Source of the DNA: Pedobacter planticolens
Lineage (GTDB): Bacteria > Bacteroidota > Bacteroidia > Sphingobacteriales > Sphingobacteriaceae
Length of the DNA stretch: 64,000 nt
Direction of reading: 5' to 3'
Assembly (NCBI RefSeq): GCF_014172375.1
Contig: NZ_WNXD01000002.1
Coordinates: 1,488,001-1,552,000 of the forward strand
Positions 17,329 to 26,383 of the stretch are shown in pieces. A model generated the notes under the pieces. The model had not been told where the DNA came from and did not search any database. It worked only from the letters and a program-made list of their open reading frames with translations. The number at the start of each line of letters is the position of its first letter. The stretch's first letter is position 1. The position numbers and the translations under genes were made by a program.

Positions 17329-18384
17329 ATGGGAGCTTACGCGATTAGAAAATTGTTATATGGCTTTGCGGTAATGGCAGGAGTTATTTTAGTGGTATTT
17401 GTGTTATTTAACATTTTACCAGGAGATCCAGCAAGAATGACAATGGGGCAACGATCTGATGTGCAATCGCTAGAAGCTGTGCGCAAAGAATTTGGATTAG
17501 ATCGCTCAAAACCTGTTCAATTCTTTTTATATATAAATGATTTATCTCCAATTAGTATTCATCCAAATGTTGAAGAAAATCAAGAAAAATATCATTATCA
17601 AACTTTGTTTAAAGTCGGCAAAGATGTCATAGTACTAAAAGCTCCTTATTTGCGCAGATCTTATCAAACTAAAAGAGATGTAACTACCATACTTTCAGAA
17701 ACAGTACCGAACACTTTTGTATTGGCCTTAACCGCTATGATATTCGCTACTATAATTGGTGTTTTATTGGGCGTAGTTTCCGCTGTTCATCAAGGTACGT
17801 GGATAGATAATGCTGCAAATTCTTTTGCAATTTTAGGTATTTCTGCACCTTCATTTTTCGCAGGAATTATTATTGCTTGGTTATTTGGTTTTGTATTGGC
17901 AGATTACACAGGCTTAAATATGAGTGGTAGTTTATATAGTTATGATCCATTTAAAGGAGAAGTGATCACTTGGAAAAACCTGTGGCTGCCAATGATTACA
18001 TTGGGTTTACGTCCATTGGCTATAATTGTACAATTAACTCGCAGTGCGATGTTAGATGTTTTGGCACAAGATTATATCCGCACTGCGAGAGCAAAAGGCT
18101 TAGGTCGCAATGCGATAATTTATAAACATGCGTTGAAAAATGCATTGAACCCTGTAATTACAGCAATTTCTGGCTGGTTTGCCTCTTTATTAGCGGGATC
18201 TTTCTTTGTAGAATATATTTTTGGATATAACGGTTTAGGCAGAACCACGGTTACCGCTTTAGAAATGTCTGATTTCCCCGTAGTAATGGGCTCTATTTTG
18301 TTTATTGCTTTTGTATTTGTGGTGGTAAATATCTTGGTCGATTTGTTGTACGCATGGGTAGATCCAAGAGTAAAACTAGCGTAG
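17329..18384 (+). CDS. ABC transporter permease, DppB/OppB type
   Basis: The 351-residue inner-membrane protein has the N-terminal LPGDPAR segment (about residue 30) and the permease EAA loop (ARAKGLGRNAIIYKHALKNA, near residue 255) of dipeptide/oligopeptide permeases. Six helices are visible. The partner permease, ATPases and binding protein are not in the window; in Bacteroidota these genes are often scattered. The first base follows directly on the stop of the BT_3928-type gene and the next gene begins 2 bp after its stop, so it lies within a four-gene operon. Confidence 0.9.
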   Translation: MGAYAIRKLLYGFAVMAGVILVVFVLFNILPGDPARMTMGQRSDVQSLEAVRKEFGLDRSKPVQFFLYINDLSPISIHPNVEENQEKYHYQTLFKVGKDVIVLKAPYLRRSYQTKRDVTTILSETVPNTFVLALTAMIFATIIGVLLGVVSAVHQGTWIDNAANSFAILGISAPSFFAGIIIAWLFGFVLADYTGLNMSGSLYSYDPFKGEVITWKNLWLPMITLGLRPLAIIVQLTRSAMLDVLAQDYIRTARAKGLGRNAIIYKHALKNALNPVITAISGWFASLLAGSFFVEYIFGYNGLGRTTVTALEMSDFPVVMGSILFIAFVFVVVNILVDLLYAWVDPRVKLA

Positions 18385-18385
18385 C

Positions 18386-18829
18386 ATGTTAGAAGAAAGC
18401 ATTCAATACACAAAAATCGCCGATAGCAAGTTGATTGAGATTTTTAAGCAGCATCAAGAAATTTCTCCAAAAGCAATTGCTCTTTTTAACCATGTTTTAA
18501 ATGCACAACACATTTGGGCGAATAGGATTTTAGGTTTATTACCAAAATATCAAGTTTGGGAAACATATGGTACTGAAATGTTCGAACAGATTTCGGATGA
18601 AAATTTCGAATTGCTAACTCAAATAATTAAAAATATCCCATTGGATAAGGAAATAACATACACCAATTCATTAGGCGATCAGTATACAAGTTTAGCTAAG
18701 GATATTTTATTTCATGTAGTAAATCATTCTACTTATCATCGGGGGCAAATAGCTAGCCTATTTAAACTAGATGGAATTACTCCGCCAGTTACAGATTATA
18801 TTATGTTAAAACGCGATCATCAATTATGA
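18386..18829 (+). CDS. DinB family protein
   Basis: The 147-residue four-helix protein has the DinB-type metal-binding histidines: one in LFNHVLNAQHIWANR (about 30-44) and two in HVVNHSTYHRGQ (about 110-121). DinB-superfamily proteins are metal-dependent thiol transferases or proteins of unknown role. It overlaps the next gene (aroK) by 4 bp and follows the permease by 1 bp, so it is part of the same operon. Confidence 0.85.
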   Translation: MLEESIQYTKIADSKLIEIFKQHQEISPKAIALFNHVLNAQHIWANRILGLLPKYQVWETYGTEMFEQISDENFELLTQIIKNIPLDKEITYTNSLGDQYTSLAKDILFHVVNHSTYHRGQIASLFKLDGITPPVTDYIMLKRDHQL

Positions 18830-19320
18830 AAATCTTCCTAATCGGATTTATGGGCTGCGGTAAAAGTACCAAAGCAAAACAATTGGCAAATAAATTGGAA
18901 TGTCAGGTTGTAGATTTGGATGCTGTTATTGTAGAACAGGAAAAACAAACAATTGCAGAATATTTTGCTGCTCATGGCGAAGCTTCGTTCCGACAATTGG
19001 AAAGTGATACATTAAAAAATTATCCTTATCCAGAAACCTGTGTAGTAGCTACAGGCGGTGGTTTGCCTTGCTTTTTCGATAATATGGAGTGGATGAATGC
19101 AAATGGTAAAACTGTTTATTTACACATGGAACCTGCCCAGTTGGTTTCTAGGTTACACAATCGCCAAAAAAGACCCTTAATTGCTAATATGGATGATGAA
19201 CAGTTATTGGCTTTTATCATTAAAAAATTAGAAGAACGCGATCCATTTTATACCAAAGCACAACTTATTATAAATGCATTTGATTTAGATGCAGAAACAT
19301 TGGAAGAAAAATTGAACTAG
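18826..19320 (+). CDS. aroK: Shikimate kinase
   Basis: This 164-residue enzyme phosphorylates shikimate to shikimate 3-phosphate in aromatic amino acid synthesis. It shows the Walker A motif GFMGCGKST (residues 7-15), the substrate-binding DLDAVI and FR motifs (ASFRQLES), GGGLPC and the lid region RHNRQKRPL-like sequence (RLHNRQKRPLIA near 105-116). It overlaps the DinB gene by 4 bp (ATGA), ending the operon. Confidence 0.93.
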   Translation: MKIFLIGFMGCGKSTKAKQLANKLECQVVDLDAVIVEQEKQTIAEYFAAHGEASFRQLESDTLKNYPYPETCVVATGGGLPCFFDNMEWMNANGKTVYLHMEPAQLVSRLHNRQKRPLIANMDDEQLLAFIIKKLEERDPFYTKAQLIINAFDLDAETLEEKLN

Positions 19321-19359
19321 TTCATTGGTTCAATGTTTATTTTGAGATGATACAAATGC

Positions 19360-19755
19360 CTAAACTAAATCGTCGAATTGTTCTTCAATATATTTGATTT
19401 TTGTTTTGCCATGCGGAGTTGGCTCACCGTAATCATTAATGTTTACGAAAACAATTTTATCAATAGTTAGAATACTTTTTCGGGTAATTTTATTTCTTAC
19501 TTCGCAGCACATAGTGATAGATGTACTGCCAAAAGATGTCGCGGTTATTCCTAATTCAATGATATCGCCAAGTTTGCCAGAACTAACAAAGTTAATTTCA
19601 GACATATATTTGGTCACCACCTTTGGGTTTTCTAATTGAACAATTGCATAAATAGCAGCTTCTTCATCAATCCATTTTAATAAACTGCCGCCAAATAATC
19701 CTCCATTCGGATTAAGGTCTTCTGGTTTTATCCATTTACGAGTGTGAAAATTCAT
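19360..19755 (-). CDS. Acyl-CoA thioesterase, hotdog fold
   Basis: The 131-residue protein has the hotdog motif PNGGLFGGSLLKWIDEEAAIYA (starting near residue 16) including the conserved Asp in the central helix, as in YciA/BFIT-type acyl-CoA hydrolases. It should cleave acyl-CoA to free acid and CoA in the cytoplasm. It is convergent with aroK; only about 40 bp separate them and no strong terminator hairpin is visible. Confidence 0.85.
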   Translation of the reverse strand: MNFHTRKWIKPEDLNPNGGLFGGSLLKWIDEEAAIYAIVQLENPKVVTKYMSEINFVSSGKLGDIIELGITATSFGSTSITMCCEVRNKITRKSILTIDKIVFVNINDYGEPTPHGKTKIKYIEEQFDDLV

Positions 19756-19821
19756 ATAATTTGCTTTTATGCTAAGTTAACAATTACCTAGCACAGAAAT
19801 TCTCATATCAATGCAACAAGC

Positions 19822-20814
19822 TTAATTTCGTTCTCTCTTAGAAACTCCGTTAAATCCAATTACAGAATCTGGAAGTTGAGATAACTTAATTTCTGTCCTT
19901 TTATTAGGTATAAAAGTTCGATACGTAAAATCTTTATATGATTTAATTGGAATTTCAATAATCGTGTAAGCTCTAGTAGCTAAAGTAGAATCGCCAATAA
20001 GTTTTCGAGGGCCTTCGCCAATACATCCAGTATTTAAAAGTCTTAAACCATCTTCCTTGGCTGGATAATAAGCATGTTGATGCCCGCTGATATACAAGTC
20101 AATATTGTTCTTCTTAAAGAAATCAGCAGTTTGCTTTGTGGATGCTAATACCTCACCAAGCTTATTTTTGCTAGTTACAATGGCATATATGGGTAAATGA
20201 CCGAGTAGTATTCGCAATTTTGCTTTTTTTGCTTTTTCAGCATTGAGCTGTTCCTCCATCCACTTGTACACTTCTGCTTGTACATTAGAACTTGCAGCAT
20301 CCCAACTAATAAAAAAGACATCGTTTTTTGTATAACTATAATAAAATGGGAAATTTTTCTTATCAATAAAGTTTAACCCTAAATCATCTTGGTTATCATT
20401 CCAAAATTTTTGAGTGGCTGCTCTATCTTTTTTGAAATTAGCTGAAGCATCATGATTGCCAACTGTAAAACCAAAAGGCACTTTCATCGCTTTTATTGGA
20501 GACAGTACATTTACCTTAAAACTCTGCCACATTTCTGCTAAGTTCTGTTCTGTTAAAGAAGATTTTTGTCCCGCTACCATATCTCCAGCACACAAAATCA
20601 TATCTGGTTTAATACTATCTATTTCCTTTAATGCAGCTGTAACATCAGGATGATATACTGTAGAGCCGTAGCCAGAATTTAAATCACTTATCACAGCAAT
20701 TTTGAAGAATTTATCTTTTTTAGTGTCCTTGGTAAAAGTAGCTTGATAGTTATTAATGGACTTTCCTATTAAAAACAAGCCGATTGAAATAACAAAAACT
20801 ACTATTAATTTCAT
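19822..20814 (-). CDS. Metallophosphoesterase (calcineurin-like), exported or membrane-anchored
   Basis: The 330-residue protein starts with a hydrophobic segment (residues 2-18) that serves as signal or anchor. The calcineurin-like metal-binding motifs follow in order: SDLN (in place of DxH, near residue 44), CAGDMVAG (GD, near 78), TVGNHDAS (GNHD, near 118), LLGHLP (near 210) and SGHQHAYYP (GHxH, near 248). It probably hydrolyses phosphate esters in the periplasm. Its ATG overlaps the stop of the M28 peptidase gene by one base, so the two are co-translated. In motif I the usual His is replaced by Asn. Confidence 0.85.
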   Translation of the reverse strand: MKLIVVFVISIGLFLIGKSINNYQATFTKDTKKDKFFKIAVISDLNSGYGSTVYHPDVTAALKEIDSIKPDMILCAGDMVAGQKSSLTEQNLAEMWQSFKVNVLSPIKAMKVPFGFTVGNHDASANFKKDRAATQKFWNDNQDDLGLNFIDKKNFPFYYSYTKNDVFFISWDAASSNVQAEVYKWMEEQLNAEKAKKAKLRILLGHLPIYAIVTSKNKLGEVLASTKQTADFFKKNNIDLYISGHQHAYYPAKEDGLRLLNTGCIGEGPRKLIGDSTLATRAYTIIEIPIKSYKDFTYRTFIPNKRTEIKLSQLPDSVIGFNGVSKRERN

Positions 20815-22517
20815 TATTTTAATTCACTCAAATAAATTTGTACTTGTTTTTCTACAGCTAAGGTGGCTACTTTAATAGTTGAACCAACTCGCGTAGTTTT
20901 TGCATCAACAGGCATGGTGCCAATAGTTGCCAAAGCATCTGTGTACCATTTAGCCCAAACCTCTATAATATGTTTTTCATCAGCCGCAGGCTTACCATCA
21001 GCGATAGCTTTTTTACTTAATTCAAACTCAGTTTTTAAGCGGATTAACGCATCTGTTTTAACTTGAGTAACCGTAGCTGTTGCTGTATTTTCATCGGCTG
21101 TAATTAAAGTATAAGCAGCAGTTAATGCACTAACGCCAACGTTTTTCATAGTAGTCGCACTTACCTTATCAATTCTATCATTATCAGTGTGATAAAACAC
21201 ATCGGTAAAATGCCACATCAATAAACCAGGTATTTTATTTTGTAAAAAAGGAGTATGATCACTACCACCTTCAAACGGATTATAGTTTACCGTCCAGTTG
21301 GCAAACTTGCCTTGCGCTTTACAGATGTCGAAAATAAAATCATTGTAATAATGCGGGAAAAGATCCTTTTCTTTTACATCTCCAGCACCCCATTCTGTGT
21401 GTTTATCAGTACCGCGAGTCCAAATTGCAGAAGGATCAGGCATTTTTTCAATTAAGAAAGAGCCACCGGTTTTCTTAGTGTCCTCACCAACCATATCTAA
21501 GCTCATTCCCCATAAAATTCCATTAGAACGTTCTTTATCATCCGTAATATATCTTCTTGTCGACACAATTTCATCGCCCCATAAAAAAGTTAAAGTACGT
21601 TGTGGTTTTAACTGATCGCTTTTAACCAAGTTCGCCGTTACACGAGCCATTTCTGCCAAAGTTCCTACGCCTGTGGCATTATCATTTGCACCTGGTTCTT
21701 GCACATGTGCGCTATACACAAAACGTTCATTCGGTTTTACGCTGCCTTTTACATTTGCAACAATGGTCAATTCATCAGCTTCGTAAATCTTAGTTTCAAT
21801 ATTAACCTTTAAACTTACTGTACCTTTTAAACAAGCAGCTTTTAATTTTTCTTTTACACCATACGATAAAAATAAAGACCAAATACCAGCATTCGCTTGC
21901 ATGCTACCAAAAGATATAGAGGTCTGATATTTTTCTGGCTGATTATATTTAGGCACCGAATAACCCATCACGCCAATTGCACCAGCTTTTACAGCGGCAG
22001 CAACCAATCTTCCAGCAGCTGCATCTGCAAATAAAATCTTTCCTTTTAGGTCTTTCCCTTCTAAATCTGCGGCTGCTCCTTTGCCTACAAAAACTACTTC
22101 GGCGGTAACGCCACCAGCTATAGTTGATGGGCAATTAATAGGAATCATATTGCGATTAGTTTGAAAAGCAATGAGTGGTTGTGTTTCGCCAACAATAGTT
22201 ACACTTGCATTTACAGGTTCCCATGTACTGCGTTTCATTGGGCGTTTTTCTATGCGATAGGTTAATGGAGCTTCAAATTCATTATCTTTTTGCTCCACAT
22301 AACCAGCTTTCTTTAATATTTCTTCCACACGGTGGATACTTGCATTAAAACCAGTATTGCCTGGTACTCGGAAATATTTTTCTACAAAGGCCGTGGTTTC
22401 GTAAGCATTTTTCTCATTAAAACCTGCACGGGTTAACTTAAAATAGTTGGCAGTTTGTGTTTGAGCGAATACGGTTGCAGTGTATAGTGTTAACGCAAAA
22501 AGAAAGATTTTTTTCAT
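20814..22517 (-). CDS. Secreted M28 family metallopeptidase
   Basis: The 567-residue product has a signal peptide (residues 1-18, ending VFAQ). A PA-type insert (about 130-240) precedes the M28 zinc-peptidase core. Zinc ligands are visible in SAHVQEPGANDNATG (HxxExxxxD, about 270), WGDEIVS (the catalytic E region), MSLDMVGED and, near the end, the His of FYHTDNDRID (about 475). The first motif, HVQEPGANDN, is a variant of the usual HxDS. It probably acts as an aminopeptidase in the periplasm or outside the cell. It is coupled to the phosphoesterase gene downstream. Confidence 0.87.
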   Translation of the reverse strand: MKKIFLFALTLYTATVFAQTQTANYFKLTRAGFNEKNAYETTAFVEKYFRVPGNTGFNASIHRVEEILKKAGYVEQKDNEFEAPLTYRIEKRPMKRSTWEPVNASVTIVGETQPLIAFQTNRNMIPINCPSTIAGGVTAEVVFVGKGAAADLEGKDLKGKILFADAAAGRLVAAAVKAGAIGVMGYSVPKYNQPEKYQTSISFGSMQANAGIWSLFLSYGVKEKLKAACLKGTVSLKVNIETKIYEADELTIVANVKGSVKPNERFVYSAHVQEPGANDNATGVGTLAEMARVTANLVKSDQLKPQRTLTFLWGDEIVSTRRYITDDKERSNGILWGMSLDMVGEDTKKTGGSFLIEKMPDPSAIWTRGTDKHTEWGAGDVKEKDLFPHYYNDFIFDICKAQGKFANWTVNYNPFEGGSDHTPFLQNKIPGLLMWHFTDVFYHTDNDRIDKVSATTMKNVGVSALTAAYTLITADENTATATVTQVKTDALIRLKTEFELSKKAIADGKPAADEKHIIEVWAKWYTDALATIGTMPVDAKTTRVGSTIKVATLAVEKQVQIYLSELK

Positions 22518-22605
22518 AGCTATTTTCTAAACCGAAAGGTAATCAGTTCTACTGAAAATAAATCACGAATGAAATAAAATCTATGTAACAAAAGGGAAAG
22601 ATATT

Positions 22606-22653
22606 ACCACATAGAAAACATAGCTTAATACACCTAACTATGTGTCATGTGGT
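22606..22653 (-). terminator. Hairpin between DoxX and M28 peptidase genes
   Basis: The inverted repeat has arms ACCACATAG...ACATAG and CTATGT...TGTGGT, just after the DoxX stop, and is followed by A/T-rich DNA. It probably ends the DoxX transcript; its internal CATAG repetition also suggests a repeat-derived origin. Confidence 0.5.
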
Positions 22654-22661
22654 TTATTATT

Positions 22662-23102
22662 TTATTTCTTCTTAATCTGATGATCTACAGAGAAAGGGCC
22701 TGAGCCAATTATCCAGAATAAAACCAACAGGCAAAGTACAATTAACGATAACCACAGCTCTGAATTTAGTGCAGAAAACCCATTAGAGATATTTACAAAC
22801 ACAATAGCGCAAATTAAAATTGGAATTTGAATAACTACTGCAAAGCGTGTTACTAAACCAATGGTAATTAAAATACCGCCTACTAAATGTGCAAATGCCA
22901 CAATGTGGATGGCAACGCTTGCCATTACCCCAGAAAAGCCAAAAATGTTATTGTTAATCAGGATTTCTTGTTGGGCTCCTGTATCGCTGATGAGCGAAAT
23001 ACCCTTACTAAAAATTATTAGGCCTAATACGATGCGAACTACATCTAACCATTTTGCATGATGGGCATCGCCCCAGTGCTCAACTTTTTGGATAACATTC
23101 AT
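22662..23102 (-). CDS. DoxX family membrane protein
   Basis: The 146-residue protein has four hydrophobic helices (about 22-42, 57-80, 83-105, 112-132) in the DoxX pattern. The VRIVLGLIIFSKGISLI start of helix 1 is typical. DoxX-like proteins are inner-membrane proteins with poorly defined redox-related roles. It is a single gene, with a hairpin behind it and a 630-bp repeat-rich region in front. Confidence 0.8.
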   Translation of the reverse strand: MNVIQKVEHWGDAHHAKWLDVVRIVLGLIIFSKGISLISDTGAQQEILINNNIFGFSGVMASVAIHIVAFAHLVGGILITIGLVTRFAVVIQIPILICAIVFVNISNGFSALNSELWLSLIVLCLLVLFWIIGSGPFSVDHQIKKK

Positions 23103-23319
23103 AATAAAATCTCCTTTTTAAGCTACATGAAGTTACAAATCAATATCTAAAACTGCAAGTATATTTTTGGGGAAGCGGGAGTGCAGTTGATGTTCGCAGA
23201 AGAGGGCATAAAGCGGTAATAAAGTTGATGTTTACGCTTATCAGCTAGTGTCCTCACATGCCAAAACATTTTTTAGCCTCTATTTTTCCGAAAAGCAAAT
23301 GCAGTATTTCATAGCTTTC

Positions 23320-23557
23320 GGTAGCCCTGCTTTCCGTTTCAATCTTTTTTGTTTTAGTAAATTCGTCATTTCGACCTTCGTGGAGAAATCTCTCGATTAT
23401 GCTTTAGTAGAAAAGACAGTAAAAACAAAAAAGTATTTTCACTTCAATCAGGTTTAAAGAACCCAAAGCAGTGTAACAAAACAACACCCGCTAAAAGAAA
23501 CCTAGCATTGTCAAGAAGAAACCTAGCACCTGCAAAAAGAAACCTAAAACTCACTTA
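23320..23557 (+). repeat. Dispersed composite element, copy B (most complete)
   Basis: The tail at 23320-23353 begins AGCCCTGC and ends in CAATCTTTTTTGT. A REP-like unit (CGTCATTTCGACC...GGAGAAATCTC) sits in the middle. The core at 23426-23458 reads AAAAAGTATTTTCACT then CAGGTTTAAAGAA. A 21-nt array follows. The reverse complement of 42538-42789 has the same order of parts. Confidence 0.75.
23495..23557 (+). repeat. 21-nt tandem array, three units
   Basis: Three successive 21-nt units each begin AAGAAACCTA (23495, 23516, 23537), followed by a variable half. The same unit, on the opposite strand, forms the longer array at 42374-42600. Confidence 0.8.
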
Positions 23558-23731
23558 AACCAATCTTCTTCACGCCAAACATAGGCAGGTCGTCTTTGCG
23601 AGGCTTGTTCTTCTCAAGCCGCGGCAATCTCCTACATTAGTATTACTTATGCAGCCTAAAATAGGTTGTCCCTTCGGTAAAGAATTTCCTTAGCAATAAG
23701 AGAAACATATAACCACAAAACCTTATAAGTT

Positions 23732-24262
23732 TTAATTTGCGGGTTGTGGCTGGTCTGGTTGGATGCGAATTGTCCACTCTTTACCTAAATGATTTTTTAC
23801 TTTATGAGACAAAAACATCCCCTTTATTGCTGTGGTTACTGTTGCTGTACCAGCAGCGCTTAAGAAAGTTAATGCAGTTGGCACACTTCCCTTACTTATA
23901 ATTGCTGATACGGCTCCAGTAATACCTACACTTGCTACACCATAAATAATTTCTCCTGCTGGTCTAAAACTAGAGTATCTTCTAAATCCGGTAATATCAC
24001 GAGTGCGAATGGTTTGTGCTTCTTGTCTTTTTTTAAACAATTTTTTACGTGGCGAAAGGCTAATGGTACTATCGGTTACCATAGATATAATGCCTTCTAC
24101 TTCTTGTGGCTGTTTCATATAACCATTGTAGCTTAGTCGTGCTAAATCTTTTTGTTTTACAATAATGGTTTTGCTGCTATCGGCATTTATAAATACAAGT
24201 TTGTATTGTGCTTTAGCAGAGAGAGCGATAAAAATGCAGCAGAAAAGGAGTAGAGATTTCAT
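23732..24262 (-). CDS. Hypothetical exported protein
   Basis: The 176-residue product has a signal peptide (residues 1-18, ending SAKAQ), a beta-rich central part, and a glycine/alanine-rich hydrophobic stretch (about 103-150) that could cross or associate with a membrane. I do not recognise the family. It is monocistronic, with a following 120-bp gap to another hypothetical gene upstream. The basic stretch SPRKKLFKKRQE near residue 70 and the QPDQPQPAN tail are notable only as composition. Confidence 0.65.
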   Translation of the reverse strand: MKSLLLFCCIFIALSAKAQYKLVFINADSSKTIIVKQKDLARLSYNGYMKQPQEVEGIISMVTDSTISLSPRKKLFKKRQEAQTIRTRDITGFRRYSSFRPAGEIIYGVASVGITGAVSAIISKGSVPTALTFLSAAGTATVTTAIKGMFLSHKVKNHLGKEWTIRIQPDQPQPAN

Positions 24263-24382
24263 ATACAGTTAGTTTTTAATGGTAGATAAAAGAACAGTAA
24301 CAAAGTACGATTTTTTTAAAAAATGTGAACTAATTGTTTTTGAAAAGTGGGTGTGGGTGTCATAGGTTAGGGTAAGGGAGTT

Positions 24383-25003
24383 TTATAACAATTCTCTAAA
24401 AGTAAAATAGCACATTAAAAAAAAGAAGATTAACGGTAATGCAAATAACTTAATGGTAGTTTTCATATATTCAATTTTTGCTATTCGATTTTCTTCACCT
24501 ATTTCGTAAGCTCTAAGAAGGTAATTGGTGCCACAAATAAACTGATAAGGCTCTTCTTTGGTAGTTATTGAAGGAATGTAGAAGAGCCAAAGGTCATTTC
24601 TATCAAGTCTTGAATTGATATTTTCGATATGACTAATCTCAATCGCCTTTACAAAATTCCAGTATTTGGCTTTCTCTGTAAACTTAAAATGAATTCCTTT
24701 GAGGGTATCTTTTGAGTTAATTATCCTTTCGATTTCAAATTGAGCATATTGGAGTTTCGACTTATCATTGTTGTTATCTCCTGAAAATTCTATATCTGTA
24801 TAACTTCTAAAACCTTGTGACAGTTTATAAAAGTTACTATAACTAGTATCTGTTTTTTGTTTATGATACATGTAAGCAACGTCCATTGCACCTAATTTTT
24901 CGAATGCTTTTTGCTTATCTAAATTCCATATACATAGTATTGGTAAAAAGACTAGGCTAATTATACCAGTTGGGTAAAGTAATTTCTTATTATGTCTTCT
25001 CAT
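24383..25003 (-). CDS. Hypothetical membrane-anchored protein
   Basis: The 206-residue protein has a hydrophobic helix at each end (about 10-27 and 184-203) and a soluble middle of ~150 residues, so both termini are probably cytoplasmic with an extracytoplasmic loop. No family motif is recognised. The start MRRHNKK is basic, consistent with the positive-inside rule. Upstream lies copy C of the dispersed element. Confidence 0.6.
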   Translation of the reverse strand: MRRHNKKLLYPTGIISLVFLPILCIWNLDKQKAFEKLGAMDVAYMYHKQKTDTSYSNFYKLSQGFRSYTDIEFSGDNNNDKSKLQYAQFEIERIINSKDTLKGIHFKFTEKAKYWNFVKAIEISHIENINSRLDRNDLWLFYIPSITTKEEPYQFICGTNYLLRAYEIGEENRIAKIEYMKTTIKLFALPLIFFFLMCYFTFRELL

Positions 25004-25084
25004 TGTTTAAAATAAAGATGAAGGAATAATAAGATTTCCATAATTAATGGGCCGAGTGCATTCTGTGCCACAAACAACTGTTTT

Positions 25085-25184
25085 AAGTTTATTAAACCTG
25101 ACAGTAGTGGAAATACTTTTTGTTGCACTGCCTAGACAAGTCCCGCAGAACGTTGACACAAAAAGATTGTAACGGATGGCAGGG
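25085..25184 (-). repeat. Dispersed composite element, copy C (without REP insert)
   Basis: The core at 25085-25123 (GTTTATTAAACCTGACAG followed by GTGGAAATACTTTTTGT) and the tail at 25152-25184 (GTTGACACAAAAAGATTG...GGCAGGG) match copy D at 42624-42789 nearly base for base. Only 28 bp separate core and tail here, against 97 bp in copy D. Confidence 0.85.
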
Positions 25185-25209
25185 CTATACTGCGGTTTGA
25201 AATGCTGAC

Positions 25210-26232
25210 TTAGTTTTTCAAAGGATCACATAATGCTACGGTATATCCTGAACCAGCTAACCTTGCCTTTATAAAACCATCCATTGCATGCTCAACACCT
25301 TCAATATCTTTTGAGGTAATTGCAGAACCTATTACGTGGTTGCCAGCTTTTGGAATAGCTATTTTTTGTTTATCCATTGCTGGAGTGCCTAATTCATCGA
25401 ACATTTTTAGCATGGCATCTACTTTTACAACGGGGTCTTGCTCGGTTTCGTTTTTGTAATAATAAAGGAGTAGCACAGGTTGTTTTACCTTTTTGAATAG
25501 CGATGTAGTCATGCTGGTTTCTAACATTTCTTCGAGTTGCACTACCGATTCTAAGCGATAATGAGTATACCAGTATTTTTTATATTCCGGACTTCTACCA
25601 TCAACTTTTCGCTCATTGCCACCAGTAACTTGGCGAGCAATTTGTAACCCCCAAGGGTCATTCAATAACCACGCTTTGCTATCGTTTATTGCAATATTTG
25701 GCGACATTAGTACTAAACTATTTATTTCTGGATAGGCTGCGGCGAGTTGTAAAGCCAAGCTTCCGCCGGTTGATGTGCCTACTAATATTACCTTTTTACC
25801 TAGTTTTTTACCTATGGCGTAGGCTTGTTTACTACTTTCCCAAAGGCGATCTGCTGTGAAATATTCCATTGGCGCAATGGTATCTAAACCATGGTCGGCT
25901 AAACGGGATAGGTACAAGTTGGCATGTAAAGCCTTTGCTAAATAGGTGTAAGCAGGGTTTCCTTCTTGTTTAGAAGCAGAGAAACCGTGTAAGTATACAA
26001 TTGCATATTCGGTTTGTTGGTGTGTACTATCTTCCCAAACAATTTCGGCTTCGTTGCCAGGTTTAATTTTGTAGTGTGCTTCTTGCGCTGCCACATAAGC
26101 TGGCAAGGCGGCTAATTCGGGTACTACTGGAAGTTTAATGGTATATAGTGGTTTTGTAGGCTTTGGGCCTACAAAATAGACGATTACTAGTATCGCCACG
26201 GTAATAAATAGTACGCTTAATAATATTTTCAT
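25210..26232 (-). CDS. Alpha/beta hydrolase (serine-type), membrane-anchored
   Basis: The 340-residue protein has an N-terminal hydrophobic anchor (residues 3-22) and an alpha/beta-hydrolase fold. The oxyanion segment YLHGFSAS is near residue 80 and the nucleophile Ser is in VGTSTGGS (GxSxG, near residue 152). The catalytic Asp/His are probably in the C-terminal part (PKAGNHVIG, near residue 296). It may be an esterase or a monoacylglycerol-lipase-like enzyme acting outside the cytoplasm; the substrate is unknown. Confidence 0.8.
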   Translation of the reverse strand: MKILLSVLFITVAILVIVYFVGPKPTKPLYTIKLPVVPELAALPAYVAAQEAHYKIKPGNEAEIVWEDSTHQQTEYAIVYLHGFSASKQEGNPAYTYLAKALHANLYLSRLADHGLDTIAPMEYFTADRLWESSKQAYAIGKKLGKKVILVGTSTGGSLALQLAAAYPEINSLVLMSPNIAINDSKAWLLNDPWGLQIARQVTGGNERKVDGRSPEYKKYWYTHYRLESVVQLEEMLETSMTTSLFKKVKQPVLLLYYYKNETEQDPVVKVDAMLKMFDELGTPAMDKQKIAIPKAGNHVIGSAITSKDIEGVEHAMDGFIKARLAGSGYTVALCDPLKN

Positions 26233-26383
26233 TTGTATGAAATTTGCTTTTAAAGGTAATGAAGCTATTATGATTTTATTGATTCAATATGATGTTTGTA
26301 AAAATCATAATGGTTTCATGTGAATAGTTTGATTAAAAATACGCTTTTAATACCTAAGTTTGCAAACACATTTTTTTACCTGA

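Larger units (their letters stand above)
23103..23731. other. 629-bp gene-free region made largely of repeats (copy B of the dispersed element)
   Basis: From left to right it holds unique AT-rich DNA, the element tail (23320-23353), a REP-like unit (23366-23397), the core (23426-23458 with similarity on to about 23494), a 21-nt array (23495-23557) and another REP-like unit with TCGTCTTTGCGAGG (23590-23632). No credible gene was seen. Confidence 0.75.
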
